Shown here: in pieces, positions 26,726 through 35,950 of the stretch
Position numbering within the stretch: position 1 is the stretch's first letter
How the letters are laid out: every line of letters begins with the position of its first letter
NCBI RefSeq assembly: GCF_038561965.1
Contig: NZ_CP139348.1
Location: forward strand, 2,170,001-2,234,000
Length of the DNA stretch: 64,000 nt
Origin: Stutzerimonas stutzeri
GTDB lineage: Bacteria; Pseudomonadota; Gammaproteobacteria; Pseudomonadales; Pseudomonadaceae
Direction of reading: 5' to 3'
Notes under the pieces: model-generated
What the model was told of the DNA's origin: nothing
The model's database searches: none
What the model saw: the letters and a program-made list of their open reading frames with translations, nothing else
Made by a program: the position numbers and the translations under genes

Positions 26726-28433
26726 TTAGCGCTTCTAGCTGCAGGTTCAACTGCGCAACCACACTGCGACACCACGCCTCCTGCGTACTTGGCACATCTG
26801 TTAACCGAACAACAAGCTCGCCGCTTTCGGTGTGACGGGTACTGATGGTGACCTTCCCCACATGTGGCTCGATGAGCTCCTCAAGGAGCAGCTCAGTAAT
26901 GTGTTCACGCAGCTTCGGCTTGAAGACCTTGCCCACAGCAGTTATCGGCAGTGTATCCAAGACGACAATCCTTTTGGGGCAAGCAGGTCGTTCATCGATA
27001 TGAGTCATTGCAAACTCTTGCAGCTCTTCGCAAGTGGCATGTGCCCCTGCCCGGAGCTGTACGAAGGCGACAGGCAGTTCTCCTGCATATTTATCAGGCA
27101 TGCCAACCGCAGCTGCCATACCCACTGCTGGGTGTTGCTCCAGAGATCCCTCGATCAATCCCGGGTCAATGTTGTGGCCGCTGCGAATTATCAGGTCCTT
27201 AGCGCGTCCGGTAATGAACAGATTGCCTTCTTCGTCGACTCGACCCAGGTCTCCGGTCCTAAACCAGCCGTCCTCGCAGAGCTGCTTCTCTGAACCGAGA
27301 TAGCCAGGCGATACCATGGGGCTTCGGATGCAAATTTCTCCGGAGTCAATGCGCACCTCTGAGGGAGCAGCAACCTGACCAACGCTCCCCCACACTGGAG
27401 GCTTGGAAAGGTTGGGAAGCGCAATGACACCGCTGCACTCTGTCATGCCATAGGCTTGATACAGGTGTCGTCCCAGCTTTTGCTGGGCGAGCTCATGAAG
27501 CTTCAGGGGAACAGGCGCTCCGCCCGAAACCAGAAAGCGCAACGTGCCGATGTCGTTGTGTTCTACGGGCGTATCAAGCATGGATGCCATCGAGGTGGGA
27601 ATACCGCTGCTGATGGTCACGCCCAAGTGCTGGATCAAGCGCCAGTGGTTCCGTATCACCGAAGGATTGCGAAAGCCCGCCGCGGTCGGGAGTACCAATT
27701 GGCCGCCGGCCGCTAGGATCGCCAAACTGTTCACTATCGCGCCTGCTACATGAAAGATCGGCAGGCCATTAATGGCGATATCAGATTCCGTCAGCTGCAT
27801 GCTCTGCACAACGGCAAGCGCGCCTGCGGTCTGATTGGCGTGAGTGTGGCAGGCTAACTTCGGCGTCCCGGTTGTCCCGCCGGTATGGTAGTACGCAGCG
27901 ATATCTCCCGGTGAGGGCGCCGCATCTGCACCCAAAGGAATGTCTGCGTAGCGGTTCACCAGGGCGTCGTAATGGAGTGAGCCTGCCGCGCTTAGAACCG
28001 AGACGCACTGTGGCTGGCTGGTAAGTCGACCAGCAACCCGTTCAGCTTTTCCCCAGAGGTCACTGCCCTCCATAGGGCCCATCACGAAGATAAGATCCGT
28101 CTTGGCTTTTTCCATCAGTTGAAACAGCGCTTCTTCGCTAAGGAGCGGATTCAAAGGGTTGGCGACACCAGCTGACTCGGCAGCCCAAAGTAAGGTTTGA
28201 GCTTGCGGAATATTCGGTAGGAGAAGTGACACCACAGGCCGACGTTTGCCAGTCAGCGTCCTCATCATGTTGACCGACTTGTGCAGCTTGCTTAACAACT
28301 GCTCGTAGGATTGAGCATATCCAGGATTGAGGTCATCAGCGTCTTCGACGTAGTGAATAGCGGTCGACTTGGGCACTTTCTGGGCAGACGCCAAGATGAG
28401 TTCATAAACGGTGGCAGGGCAATTATTTTTCAT
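26706..28433 (-). CDS. AMP-forming acyl-CoA synthetase / acid ligase (ANL superfamily)
   Basis: 575 residues with the adenylation core: P-loop YYHTGGTTGTPKLA (about 188-201), the A5 motif YQAYGMTECSG, the A7 region WFRTGDLGRVDEEG, the hinge GRAKDLIIRSGHNI and the C-terminal lysine region PITAVGKVFKP. It activates a carboxylic acid as an adenylate and normally transfers it to CoA. The substrate is unknown and no carrier protein is nearby. It lies on the same strand as the N-oxygenase genes but is separated from them by the plus-strand aldolase gene, so membership in that cluster is uncertain. Confidence 0.88.
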   Translation of the reverse strand: MKNNCPATVYELILASAQKVPKSTAIHYVEDADDLNPGYAQSYEQLLSKLHKSVNMMRTLTGKRRPVVSLLLPNIPQAQTLLWAAESAGVANPLNPLLSEEALFQLMEKAKTDLIFVMGPMEGSDLWGKAERVAGRLTSQPQCVSVLSAAGSLHYDALVNRYADIPLGADAAPSPGDIAAYYHTGGTTGTPKLACHTHANQTAGALAVVQSMQLTESDIAINGLPIFHVAGAIVNSLAILAAGGQLVLPTAAGFRNPSVIRNHWRLIQHLGVTISSGIPTSMASMLDTPVEHNDIGTLRFLVSGGAPVPLKLHELAQQKLGRHLYQAYGMTECSGVIALPNLSKPPVWGSVGQVAAPSEVRIDSGEICIRSPMVSPGYLGSEKQLCEDGWFRTGDLGRVDEEGNLFITGRAKDLIIRSGHNIDPGLIEGSLEQHPAVGMAAAVGMPDKYAGELPVAFVQLRAGAHATCEELQEFAMTHIDERPACPKRIVVLDTLPITAVGKVFKPKLREHITELLLEELIEPHVGKVTISTRHTESGELVVRLTDVPSTQEAWCRSVVAQLNLQLEALITQHDV

Positions 28434-28961
28434 TGTTATGGGCTTATGCAGAGCAAGAGGCGCCGATGATCCCCTGGCAGATCTGTCAGCTCATTAACAT
28501 ATGTCAACGGATCGAGCCCTGTGAATCGCCCACGCCCTGAGCACAGCCGCTCCATTCAGCGTGCTCGCCTGCGCTTCAGGTAAAGGAAAAGAGCGCGGGT
28601 TACGAACATGCGATTACTCTGTGCTCCCGCTCACTACACGGATTTGCGCAGCGCTTTCGATCGTAAGAGTTCTGGAACTGGCCACTCGAATCAGCCTGTC
28701 TCTACGCATCCGTTCCCTATAGGCCTACAGTCCGCGGTGCGCGAGCCCGCGTGGAGCAAGGGCAGGGTGGCTACGGTTGGTTACCGGAAACCCGCCACGC
28801 TGTTGGTGGACGCCACCCGCATTCACGCCGTACAAGGTGAGCGGGAACAGCAAAGTCGTACCCGCCATCCGGCACTTTATCGTTTGCGCTCGCATCTTTT
28901 GGGCTCTACAGCGTAACGTGCAGCCACCAACGGCCCGGCAGTGTCATGCGAGGAGGATTCG
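28434..28961. other. Intergenic region between ligase and aldolase genes
   Basis: About 530 bases between divergent genes. It must hold both promoters. I see no gene. A GC-rich stretch near 28768-28826 has inverted-repeat character (GGGTGGCT and related GCCACC blocks) but no family I can name. The aldolase ribosome-binding site GAGGAGG lies at the right end. Confidence 0.35.
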
Positions 28962-30008
28962 ATGACGACCGACAAACAGCAATTTGCCAGCGATAATTAT
29001 TCCGGCATCTGCCCCGAAGCCTGGGAGGCCATGGCGAGGGCGAATCTGGGCCACGATAGGGCGTACGGCGATGACCAATGGACCGCCCGCGCCGCTGACC
29101 ATTTCCGCGCATTGTTCGATACCGATTGCGAGGTGTTCTTCGCCTTCAACGGCACGGCTGCCAATTCCCTGGCATTGTCGTCCCTCTGCCAGAGCTACCA
29201 CAGCGTGATCTGTGCAGACATCGCGCATGTAGAGACGGATGAATGCGGTGCACCAGAGTTCTTCTCTAACGGCTCCAAGCTGCTGCTCGGCAGAACTGAG
29301 CAGGGCAAGCTCACGCCGGCGGCCATTCGTGAGATTGCCTTGAAGCGTAAGGACATCCATTACCCCAAGCCACGCGTAGTGAGCCTGACCCAGGCCACGG
29401 AAGTCGGTACCGTCTATCAGCCCGACGAGCTGCGTGCCATCAGCGACACCTGCAAAGACCTCGGGCTGCACCTGCACATGGATGGCGCCCGCTTCGCCAA
29501 CGCCTGCGCTCATCTGGGCATGCCGCCAGCCGAGCTTAGCTGGAAAGCCGGCATCGACGTGCTCTGTTTCGGGGGCACCAAGAACGGTATGGCGGTAGGT
29601 GAGGCCATCCTGTTCTTCAATCGCGAACTGGCCACCGATTTCGAGTATCGCTGCAAGCAGGCCGGCCAACTCGCCTCCAAGATGCGCTTCCTTTCGGCGC
29701 CCTGGGTCGGACTGCTCGAGAACGGCGCCTGGCATAGATACGCCGAGCACGCCAACCATTGTGCCCAGTTGTTGGCGGCCCTGATTCAGGACTTGCCTGG
29801 CGTCGAGTTGATGTTCCCGGTACAGGCAAACGGCGTGTTCGTCAGCCTTCCGCCATCGGCGCTGGAAGCGCTGAGAAACCGCGGCTGGATGTTCTACACG
29901 TTTATCGGCGTTGGCGGCGCACGCTTCATGTGCTCGTGGGACACCAGCGAAGCTCGGGTACGCCAGTTGGCAGATGATATCCGCGCGACCATAACCGGCC
30001 CCGTATAG
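28962..30008 (+). CDS. ltaE: Low-specificity L-threonine aldolase
   Basis: 348 residues from the ATG at 28962, which has GGAGG upstream; a start seven codons earlier has no such site. PLP-enzyme fold with the internal aldimine lysine in CFGGTKNGMAVGEA and the cofactor-binding HMDGARFANA. It cleaves threonine, allo-threonine and related beta-hydroxy amino acids to glycine and an aldehyde, or runs in reverse. It closely resembles the Pseudomonas LtaE proteins. Whether it supplies a beta-hydroxy amino acid to the flanking genes is speculation. Confidence 0.92.
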   Translation: MTTDKQQFASDNYSGICPEAWEAMARANLGHDRAYGDDQWTARAADHFRALFDTDCEVFFAFNGTAANSLALSSLCQSYHSVICADIAHVETDECGAPEFFSNGSKLLLGRTEQGKLTPAAIREIALKRKDIHYPKPRVVSLTQATEVGTVYQPDELRAISDTCKDLGLHLHMDGARFANACAHLGMPPAELSWKAGIDVLCFGGTKNGMAVGEAILFFNRELATDFEYRCKQAGQLASKMRFLSAPWVGLLENGAWHRYAEHANHCAQLLAALIQDLPGVELMFPVQANGVFVSLPPSALEALRNRGWMFYTFIGVGGARFMCSWDTSEARVRQLADDIRATITGPV

Positions 30009-30072
30009 GCAGCGCGATGCACGGCTCGCACCGCCCGCGAACATGCGGTACCGCTTATTTAGCTGGGCCCGC

Positions 30073-31299
30073 CTAAGAAACTGGCGGGTAGCTGGCGTTT
30101 AGCATGGATCTGATTCCACGCAGTGCTTGGCGAATACGGCTCTGGTTCTCTATCAGCGCAAAGCGGACGTGATCATCGCCATATTCGCCAAAACCGACCC
30201 CGGGGGAAACGGCGACTTTGGCCTCTGCCATCAGCTTTTTGGCGAACTCAAGCGAGCCCAGGTGTTGGTATCGCTCGGGTATTTTTGCCCAGACATACAT
30301 GGTTGCTTTGGGTTGCTCGACCATCCAACCGAGAGCTCGCAACCCCGAGACCAGAACATCTCGGCGGGCTTGGTAAGTTTTAGCGATTTCCTTCACACAG
30401 CTTTGGTCGCCCTCCAGCGCCGCTATTGCGGCGACCTGAAGCGGGGTGAACATGCCGTAGTCGTGGTAGCTCTTGATACGAGCCAGGGCGTTAACGAGTT
30501 CGGCATTGCCCACCATGAAGCCAACGCGCCATCCGGCCATGTTGTAGCTTTTCGACAGCGTGAAGAACTCGACTGCTACATCCTTGGCTCCAGGTACCTG
30601 CATGATCGAGGGGGCTTGCCAGCCATCGAACACGATGTCCGCGTAGGCGAGGTCATGCACGACCAAGATGCCGTATTGCTTGGCGAGCGCGATCACCCGC
30701 TCGAAGAAATCGAGTTCGACGCATTGCGCCGTCGGGTTCGACGGAAAGCCAAAGATCATCATCTTCGGTGTTGGAATGGATTCACGAATGGCCCGCTCCA
30801 GCTCGATGAAAAAGTCCACGCCTGACACAAGTGGAACGGAGCGGACTTGAGCGCCGGCGATCACCGCGCCATAGATATGGATCGGATAGCTCGGGTTGGG
30901 TACGAGCACCGTATCCCCGGCGTCCAGCGTAGCGAGCATCAAGTGTGCCAGCCCTTCCTTGGAGCCGATCGTCACGATTGCCTCGGTTTCCGGATCAATC
31001 TCGACGTCGTATCTACTCTGGTACCACTGGGTGATCGTGCGGCGCAGCCGAGGAATGCCTTTTGAACTCGAATAGCCGTGCGTATCGTCCCGCTGAGCGA
31101 CCTCACAGAGCTTTGTCACGATATGCGGTGGAGTCGCGCCGTCCGGATTACCCATGCTGAGATCGACGATATCCTCCCCCCTGCGTCTCGCTTCGAGCTT
31201 CAGCTCCGCTGTGACATTGAAAACATAAGCAGGAAGGCGATCGATTCGACTGAACGCCATCTTGGAGGGAATGGGGGCTGACTGACTGTTATTGGACAT
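30073..31299 (-). CDS. alaC: AlaC-type glutamate-pyruvate aminotransferase
   Basis: 408 residues from the ATG at 31299; the open frame extends 51 codons further upstream, but those read as non-coding. It is strikingly like E. coli AlaC: RIDRLPAYVFN, MGNPDGATPPHIV, VTIGSKEGLAHLMLATLD and PLP lysine in FFTLSKSYNMAGWR. AlaC makes alanine from pyruvate and glutamate. It lies 97 bases downstream of the reductase stop on the same strand. Because AlaC is a housekeeping enzyme, a copy here could be dedicated to the adjacent pathway; whether a second copy exists elsewhere cannot be seen. Confidence 0.9.
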   Translation of the reverse strand: MSNNSQSAPIPSKMAFSRIDRLPAYVFNVTAELKLEARRRGEDIVDLSMGNPDGATPPHIVTKLCEVAQRDDTHGYSSSKGIPRLRRTITQWYQSRYDVEIDPETEAIVTIGSKEGLAHLMLATLDAGDTVLVPNPSYPIHIYGAVIAGAQVRSVPLVSGVDFFIELERAIRESIPTPKMMIFGFPSNPTAQCVELDFFERVIALAKQYGILVVHDLAYADIVFDGWQAPSIMQVPGAKDVAVEFFTLSKSYNMAGWRVGFMVGNAELVNALARIKSYHDYGMFTPLQVAAIAALEGDQSCVKEIAKTYQARRDVLVSGLRALGWMVEQPKATMYVWAKIPERYQHLGSLEFAKKLMAEAKVAVSPGVGFGEYGDDHVRFALIENQSRIRQALRGIRSMLNASYPPVS

Positions 31300-31396
31300 T
31301 TGGATCTCGAGAATAAAGGCGGATATCTTGAACGGGAGCTGGTTTTGTAATCGGCGGGCTAGCGGATGCCAAAGACTAACCCCCCGAAAAAGGTCA

Positions 31397-32425
31397 TCAG
31401 AGTGAAATTGAAACGGCCTTGCCTTGAGGAAAAGAACAACATGCCAATGCATAGCCCGCCGCGCGTTCAGTCGCTCTCAACGCAAAATCGGCGCTGCGAT
31501 GTATGTCGCCACTGTTGATGCGAATCTTGCAACTACCGCAGACTCCGGTCCTGCACTGGGTCTTTATCGGAATGCCGTGGGCTTCGAGCCCATCCAACAA
31601 CGATTGATCCGATTGCATGACGAGCTCTTTGTCGATGCCCTCGATGTATAGCGTGACAGGGTGGGGACGACCATTCGTGATTTCGTCAGTTTCCGGAGCG
31701 GAGAATGATTCAATGAGATAGTGCGCCCTCTCATATACTTGATTGCATTGCTCGTGAAGTGACTGAGCGAAGCTATGGCCCCCGCAAATAATTACCGTAT
31801 CCGGCTGCGCATGCTCGGCGAGCAATGAGGCCTGTATGCGGCCGCTTCGGAACTGAACAGTACTGTGCCGGATAGGGCTGCGGGTGATGAACAAGCGAAT
31901 GCTGAACCAGTCGGTGCTCATGTCAAGCTTGAGAAGTTCGCCAAGGAAGGGGATATCGGTTACGTCTGGTGCGCTTAGAAAAAGGGTAGTCTTGGGTACG
32001 GGAAGGCCGGCGTCGTGAAGCGTCGAGAGGGATTTTATAAGGCCATAAGGAAGCGTGATCCCTATGCCTCCGGCTAGCAGTACCAGCTCACTGGCGCCAA
32101 TCAAGGCTTCAGATGTGATCTCACCAGCGGCGCCCGTCGCGCCAACCACGACCCCTTCCTTGAGATCGGCATGGAGCCTATCCGAAACGCCACCGCGTCC
32201 GGTTCGTTGAACGGCTATGACTATCAAGTCGTTTTCTGGCTTTCCGATAACTGTATAGCTGCGTTGTTGACGTATTCCGCTGCAGTCGGGAAATACGATG
32301 GATATGTACTGTCCTGGTTCTGGGGTGGTGCTGTGACTGATATCTAGAATGCGTAACTTAAATGTCTTCACGTTCCTTGCTACTTCGCAAGCCTGTTCGC
32401 ATCGAAGAAACATAATGTCTTCCAT
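31397..32425 (-). CDS. Flavin/2Fe-2S oxidoreductase, phthalate dioxygenase reductase (VanB) type
   Basis: 342 residues from the ATG at 32425 (GAGG upstream). Order: flavin-binding domain with RSYT (55-58), NAD domain with GGIGIT (119-124), C-terminal plant-type ferredoxin domain with Cys291, Cys296, Cys299 and a fourth at Cys329/330. This one-chain build moves electrons from NAD(P)H to an oxygenase. It starts 70 bases downstream of the diiron oxygenase stop on the same strand, so it is the natural electron donor for that enzyme. The two cysteines in tandem at 329-330 are a small oddity. Confidence 0.9.
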   Translation of the reverse strand: MEDIMFLRCEQACEVARNVKTFKLRILDISHSTTPEPGQYISIVFPDCSGIRQQRSYTVIGKPENDLIVIAVQRTGRGGVSDRLHADLKEGVVVGATGAAGEITSEALIGASELVLLAGGIGITLPYGLIKSLSTLHDAGLPVPKTTLFLSAPDVTDIPFLGELLKLDMSTDWFSIRLFITRSPIRHSTVQFRSGRIQASLLAEHAQPDTVIICGGHSFAQSLHEQCNQVYERAHYLIESFSAPETDEITNGRPHPVTLYIEGIDKELVMQSDQSLLDGLEAHGIPIKTQCRTGVCGSCKIRINSGDIHRSADFALRATERAAGYALACCSFPQGKAVSISL

Positions 32426-32494
32426 GGGAGCCTCTATTGCCTGATAATGCCGAATTGTTTTTATGTGCACCTATTAGTGCCGTGAACGTTAGGA

Positions 32495-33400
32495 CTAAAG
32501 CCCAATGCGTTCAATGAGGTTCTCGACGGAGTCGGTATAGACGTTGATTTCGCCAAGCTCCGCGCTGTCATTAATAATTTCTTGGTAATAAGGAAGGCCA
32601 GCAAGTGCAAAAGCATGTTCCCATGCTTTCAGCTCATTGTTGGCGAACATGGAAACGGTTCTCCGTATAATTTTTTCCAGATGGTTTTTTTCCGATAGGG
32701 CCAAGCCGTTTACAATGTCGGCTGCCACGAAGCTGAACACGCTGGAGTGACTCCACTCGTCCATTGCGTGGGTTTTGGTTACCTGATGGCAAATTTTCTG
32801 GATCGAATCATCTTCGGCCATTGTCTTCAGGTAATCGGTGATCAGCGTTTCGCTCGCGCATGCGATACCGAATCGGGTTAGACGCCGCTCCCACTCTGCC
32901 GTACAACTCCCAATTACTTCATTGCGCCATTTGATTAAATTAAAATCGCTGAAGTCGAAATAATCTAGATTTCTGCGATCATAGATATAATTGCATGCAT
33001 TCAACGACATTTTCGTATGAAGCGCTTCGTCCAGCAAAGCTTCTGCCATGACGTTCTGGAGAACTGCACGGTTACCTGTGTTGCTAGGAGGTGTTTTTAT
33101 TATGTCTTCGCACGCTGGAGTGACAATATCGCATTCGATATATATCGTCTTTAAGTTGTATATGATCCAAGCATATGACAGGCACTTGGATTTTATCTGT
33201 TCTGGTGCTCTGGCCCATGCCCCGTGGTTGCGGAACGGTAGAAGAGACTCGCTGTAGTCGTTTCGGCTTGGATCAAATGCAAGTTCATTATATTTTCCTT
33301 GTGGCTTGTTAACGGCTGCCCTTGTTTCCCAAAGTTCTGACAGCTTATTTAGCATATCTGCTACGGAGTTATGCTGTCCTGCGGGTTGCGCTGCGTGCAT
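32495..33400 (-). CDS. AurF-like diiron N-oxygenase
   Basis: 301 residues from the ATG at 33400 (AGGAG eleven bases upstream). All seven diiron ligands of the AurF/CmlI family can be placed with correct spacing: Glu89, Glu125 with His128 (DEALH), Glu184 (CASET), His211, Glu215 and His218 (THAMDEWSH). AurF numbering is Glu101, Glu136, His139, Glu196, His223, Glu227, His230, a constant offset of 11-12. These enzymes oxidise primary amines to hydroxylamines, nitroso or nitro groups. The gene is visibly AT-richer than the core genes of the window (about 45% GC in a sampled line), a sign of transfer. Substrate unknown. Confidence 0.85.
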   Translation of the reverse strand: MHAAQPAGQHNSVADMLNKLSELWETRAAVNKPQGKYNELAFDPSRNDYSESLLPFRNHGAWARAPEQIKSKCLSYAWIIYNLKTIYIECDIVTPACEDIIKTPPSNTGNRAVLQNVMAEALLDEALHTKMSLNACNYIYDRRNLDYFDFSDFNLIKWRNEVIGSCTAEWERRLTRFGIACASETLITDYLKTMAEDDSIQKICHQVTKTHAMDEWSHSSVFSFVAADIVNGLALSEKNHLEKIIRRTVSMFANNELKAWEHAFALAGLPYYQEIINDSAELGEINVYTDSVENLIERIGL

Positions 33401-33582
33401 GATGTTTCTCCTCTTCTGGTGGTCTCGTAAGTTGAATGGTTGTCTTTATATGTTGCGACTCTGTTACGAGCTGGTGCCGTTTGTCGGTGTCCTTGTTAAT
33501 TAATTATTTTGGGCGGCCGGAACTGCTGGCGAAACAAGTTGCTTCGCCATAGTTGAAGTTAGGTGTTCTGGTTTTGTGTTGG

Positions 33583-33739
33583 CTATGCCTCAAATAAGAT
33601 CTGGGGCTGGTAGTCGGGCTCGTCAGCAAATGGGAGTTGGGAGGCGTCTAGGGCTTCTTGATCTGTCATCAATCCGGATTGAACAAGCGAGGAGCCAGAA
33701 GCTGGCCAACGTCGTAGCCAGCATCATTAAAAAACTCAT
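33583..33739 (-). pseudogene. CcoQ-like small oxidase subunit, apparently frameshifted
   Basis: Directly after ccoN, with overlapping stop/start TAATG, a 38-codon frame starts at 33739 with one membrane helix (MSFLMMLATTLASFWLLAC) and ends at 33623. In the +1 frame a 28-codon stretch (33669-33583) reads QEALDASQLPFADEP, the acidic tail typical of CcoQ-type proteins. Joined, the two would make a normal small subunit of about 52 residues. This may be a real frameshift, a sequencing error or programmed frameshifting. Confidence 0.5.
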
Positions 33740-35172
33740 TAAATTGCCTCGGCAGCAGAGGGGCGTCGGGCAGGGCTCAACTGCTCCGCAGGTATAACTA
33801 ACGTGCGCCACGCGTTGTAGGCCATCAATATCATCCCGATCACAAAAAGTGATCCGCCTAGAAGGCGCACTACATAACCCGAATGGCTCGCTTCCAACGC
33901 TTCAACGAACGAATAGGTCAGGGTACCGTCGTCATTTACAGCTCGCCACATCAAGCCTTGTGTGATGCCGTTTACCCACATTGAGGCTATGTAAAGAACG
34001 GTTCCAGCCGTTGCGAGCCAGAAGTGCACGTTGATGAGCCTGACGCTGTACATTTTTTTCTTGCCCCAAAGCTCGGGGATCATGTTGTACAGCGTGCCAA
34101 TGGAGATCATCGCCACCCATCCCAAAGCGCCTGCATGGACGTGGCCGATGGTCCAGTCAGTGTAGTGAGAAAGCGCATTGACGGTCTTTATTGCCATCAT
34201 CGGACCTTCAAACGTTGACATGCCATAGAACGCGAGGGAAACAACCAGAAAGCGAAGGATTGGGTCAGTCCGCAACTTATGCCACGCACCTGAAAGCGTC
34301 ATCATTCCATTGATCATCCCGCCCCAGCTTGGTGCCAGCAGAATAATTGACATGGCCATACCCAAGCTTTGGGCCCAGTCCGGTAGAGCGGTGTAATGCA
34401 GGTGGTGAGGGCCGGCCCAGATATATAAACTGATGATCGCCCAGAAATGTACTATTGAAAGTCTATATGAATAGACTGGCCGGTCAGCTTGTTTAGGTAC
34501 GAAGTAATACATCATTCCCAGAAAGCCAATTGAGAGGATGAATCCTACAACACTGTGACCGTACCACCATTGGATCATTGCATCGGTTGCTCCCGAGTAT
34601 ATGGAGTACGACTTTAATGCACTTACCGGTATCGCTAAATGATTGATGACGTGGACCATTGCGGTCACGATGATGAATGCGCCAAAGAACCAATTTGCCA
34701 CGTAGATATGGGAGGTCTTTCGTTTAGCGATCGTCCCGAAGAACAAGTAGCAGTATATCGCCCAAACCGCCGTAACCCAGGCGGCGATCGGCCATTCCAT
34801 CTCTGCGTACTCTTTGGAAGTGGTATAGCCCAGCGCGTAGCTTACGATCATCGCCAGGATCGCTAACTGCCATCCCCAGAATACGAAACTCGCAGCCGCA
34901 GAAGAAATAAGCGGGGTTTTGCATGTTCGCTGCACTACGAACAGCGAGGTAGCGAACAGGACACTGCCGCCAAATGCAAAGATGACAAGGTTTGTATGGA
35001 TCGGACGAATCCGACCGAAACTTGTCCATGGCAAGTCGAAGTTCAAACCTGGCCAGACGAGCTGCGCGGCAATGAACACGCCCATTCCCATGCCCAGCAC
35101 GCCCCACACAAGTGCCGCCAACGTAAACTGGCGTACCACCTCATAATTCAGCGTTTCGTTAGTGTTATTCAC
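33739..35172 (-). CDS. ccoN: Orphan cbb3-type cytochrome oxidase catalytic subunit CcoN
   Basis: 477 residues with twelve membrane helices. Haem and copper ligands are present: PIHTNLVIFAFGG, the CuB helix QWWYGHSVVGF, the cross-linked Tyr and CuB histidines in LYIWAGPHHLHYTALP, and DWTIGHVHAGALGW. The start is a GTG with GAGGG upstream. No ccoO or ccoP accompanies it, so it must borrow partner subunits. P. aeruginosa has such an orphan, CcoN4, linked to cyanide and nitrite exposure and lying beside the MocR regulator gene mpaR. The MocR gene at 36675 makes this locus look similar. Confidence 0.9.
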   Translation of the reverse strand: MNNTNETLNYEVVRQFTLAALVWGVLGMGMGVFIAAQLVWPGLNFDLPWTSFGRIRPIHTNLVIFAFGGSVLFATSLFVVQRTCKTPLISSAAASFVFWGWQLAILAMIVSYALGYTTSKEYAEMEWPIAAWVTAVWAIYCYLFFGTIAKRKTSHIYVANWFFGAFIIVTAMVHVINHLAIPVSALKSYSIYSGATDAMIQWWYGHSVVGFILSIGFLGMMYYFVPKQADRPVYSYRLSIVHFWAIISLYIWAGPHHLHYTALPDWAQSLGMAMSIILLAPSWGGMINGMMTLSGAWHKLRTDPILRFLVVSLAFYGMSTFEGPMMAIKTVNALSHYTDWTIGHVHAGALGWVAMISIGTLYNMIPELWGKKKMYSVRLINVHFWLATAGTVLYIASMWVNGITQGLMWRAVNDDGTLTYSFVEALEASHSGYVVRLLGGSLFVIGMILMAYNAWRTLVIPAEQLSPARRPSAAEAI

Positions 35173-35226
35173 GTCTTGCCCTCACCGGTGACTCGGTTGA
35201 ATCGGCGCGCTCTGGGGGACAGCGCG

Positions 35227-35937
35227 TCATCCATGCGATTCGCCTGCGTCGAATCCCGGCCCGCCCAGGCGCTTGGCCCAAGACTCAACGGTGCTGGTCC
35301 TAATGCGATTTGCCACAATCTTCTCCCAGGAGGGCGGCAATCGAAGCGACTGCAAGCGCGTCAATGCGTCCAGGTCCATCGGGTTCACGTAGAGGAGCTG
35401 AAGCACTCTGCGCAGTGGCCACTCGGCGTTCGGTCGGTCGATCAGGTTCAGCGCTGCGCCGACTTCAAATGCCCCAGGCTTGAGCACCCGGTAGTACCAG
35501 CCAACTTTGCCGCTGCGTTGCATTTCGAGGGCAACGCCCCGGACGGCAAACCGATCATCGAGTTTCCAGCAAGGCTGACGGGTCTGCGAAACCTCCAGCA
35601 CCGTGGATCCGCACGAGATGATGTCTCCCATGCAGATGTTTTCTTCGGTTATTCCTACAGTTGATATGTTTTCGCCAAAGGCGCCTGGGGCTTGCAGTAG
35701 CTTTCGATCTCCGAACGCTTGTCTCCAGTGGCGATAATGGTCGTACGGGTAGTGGTGGATAGCCTTGTCAGGCCCGCCATGAACACGTCGATCTCCTTGC
35801 TCGTCACCTTCGAGCCCCTCAAGCCCGACGCCGACCGAGCCTGTGCGCGGTCTTTTGTCGATTCCACTGAAGGTCTCGGGCCGAGTAAATGGCACCGCTG
35901 TTCCGGTCATGATGGTTTGAATCGTCCCGAGTAGCAT
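35227..35937 (-). CDS. MOSC-domain protein of the YiiM type
   Basis: 236 residues: MOSC domain (about 20-165) with QTRQPCWKLDDRF containing the probable molybdenum-ligand cysteine and GDEQGDRRVHGGPDKAIHHYP, then the C-terminal 3-alpha domain (about 170-215; LRRVLQLLYVNPMDLDAL). E. coli YiiM and eukaryotic mARC enzymes are molybdenum-cofactor reductases of N-hydroxylated compounds. It lies in a same-strand run with the amidotransferase-like gene (13-base gap), ccoN and then the N-oxygenase. An N-hydroxyl reductase next to an N-oxygenase is suggestive of detoxification; that link is inference. Confidence 0.85.
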   Translation of the reverse strand: MLLGTIQTIMTGTAVPFTRPETFSGIDKRPRTGSVGVGLEGLEGDEQGDRRVHGGPDKAIHHYPYDHYRHWRQAFGDRKLLQAPGAFGENISTVGITEENICMGDIISCGSTVLEVSQTRQPCWKLDDRFAVRGVALEMQRSGKVGWYYRVLKPGAFEVGAALNLIDRPNAEWPLRRVLQLLYVNPMDLDALTRLQSLRLPPSWEKIVANRIRTSTVESWAKRLGGPGFDAGESHG

Positions 35938-35950
35938 TTATGCGGCTCCG

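Noticed and set aside
28768..28830. REP-type repeat near ltaE
   Set aside because: GGGTGG/CCACCC blocks have some inverted symmetry, but I found no clear second copy in the window.
31300..31452. N-terminal extension of the AlaC-type protein (51 codons)
   Set aside because: The extension has no family resemblance, and the AlaC-like protein begins naturally at the ATG at 31299.
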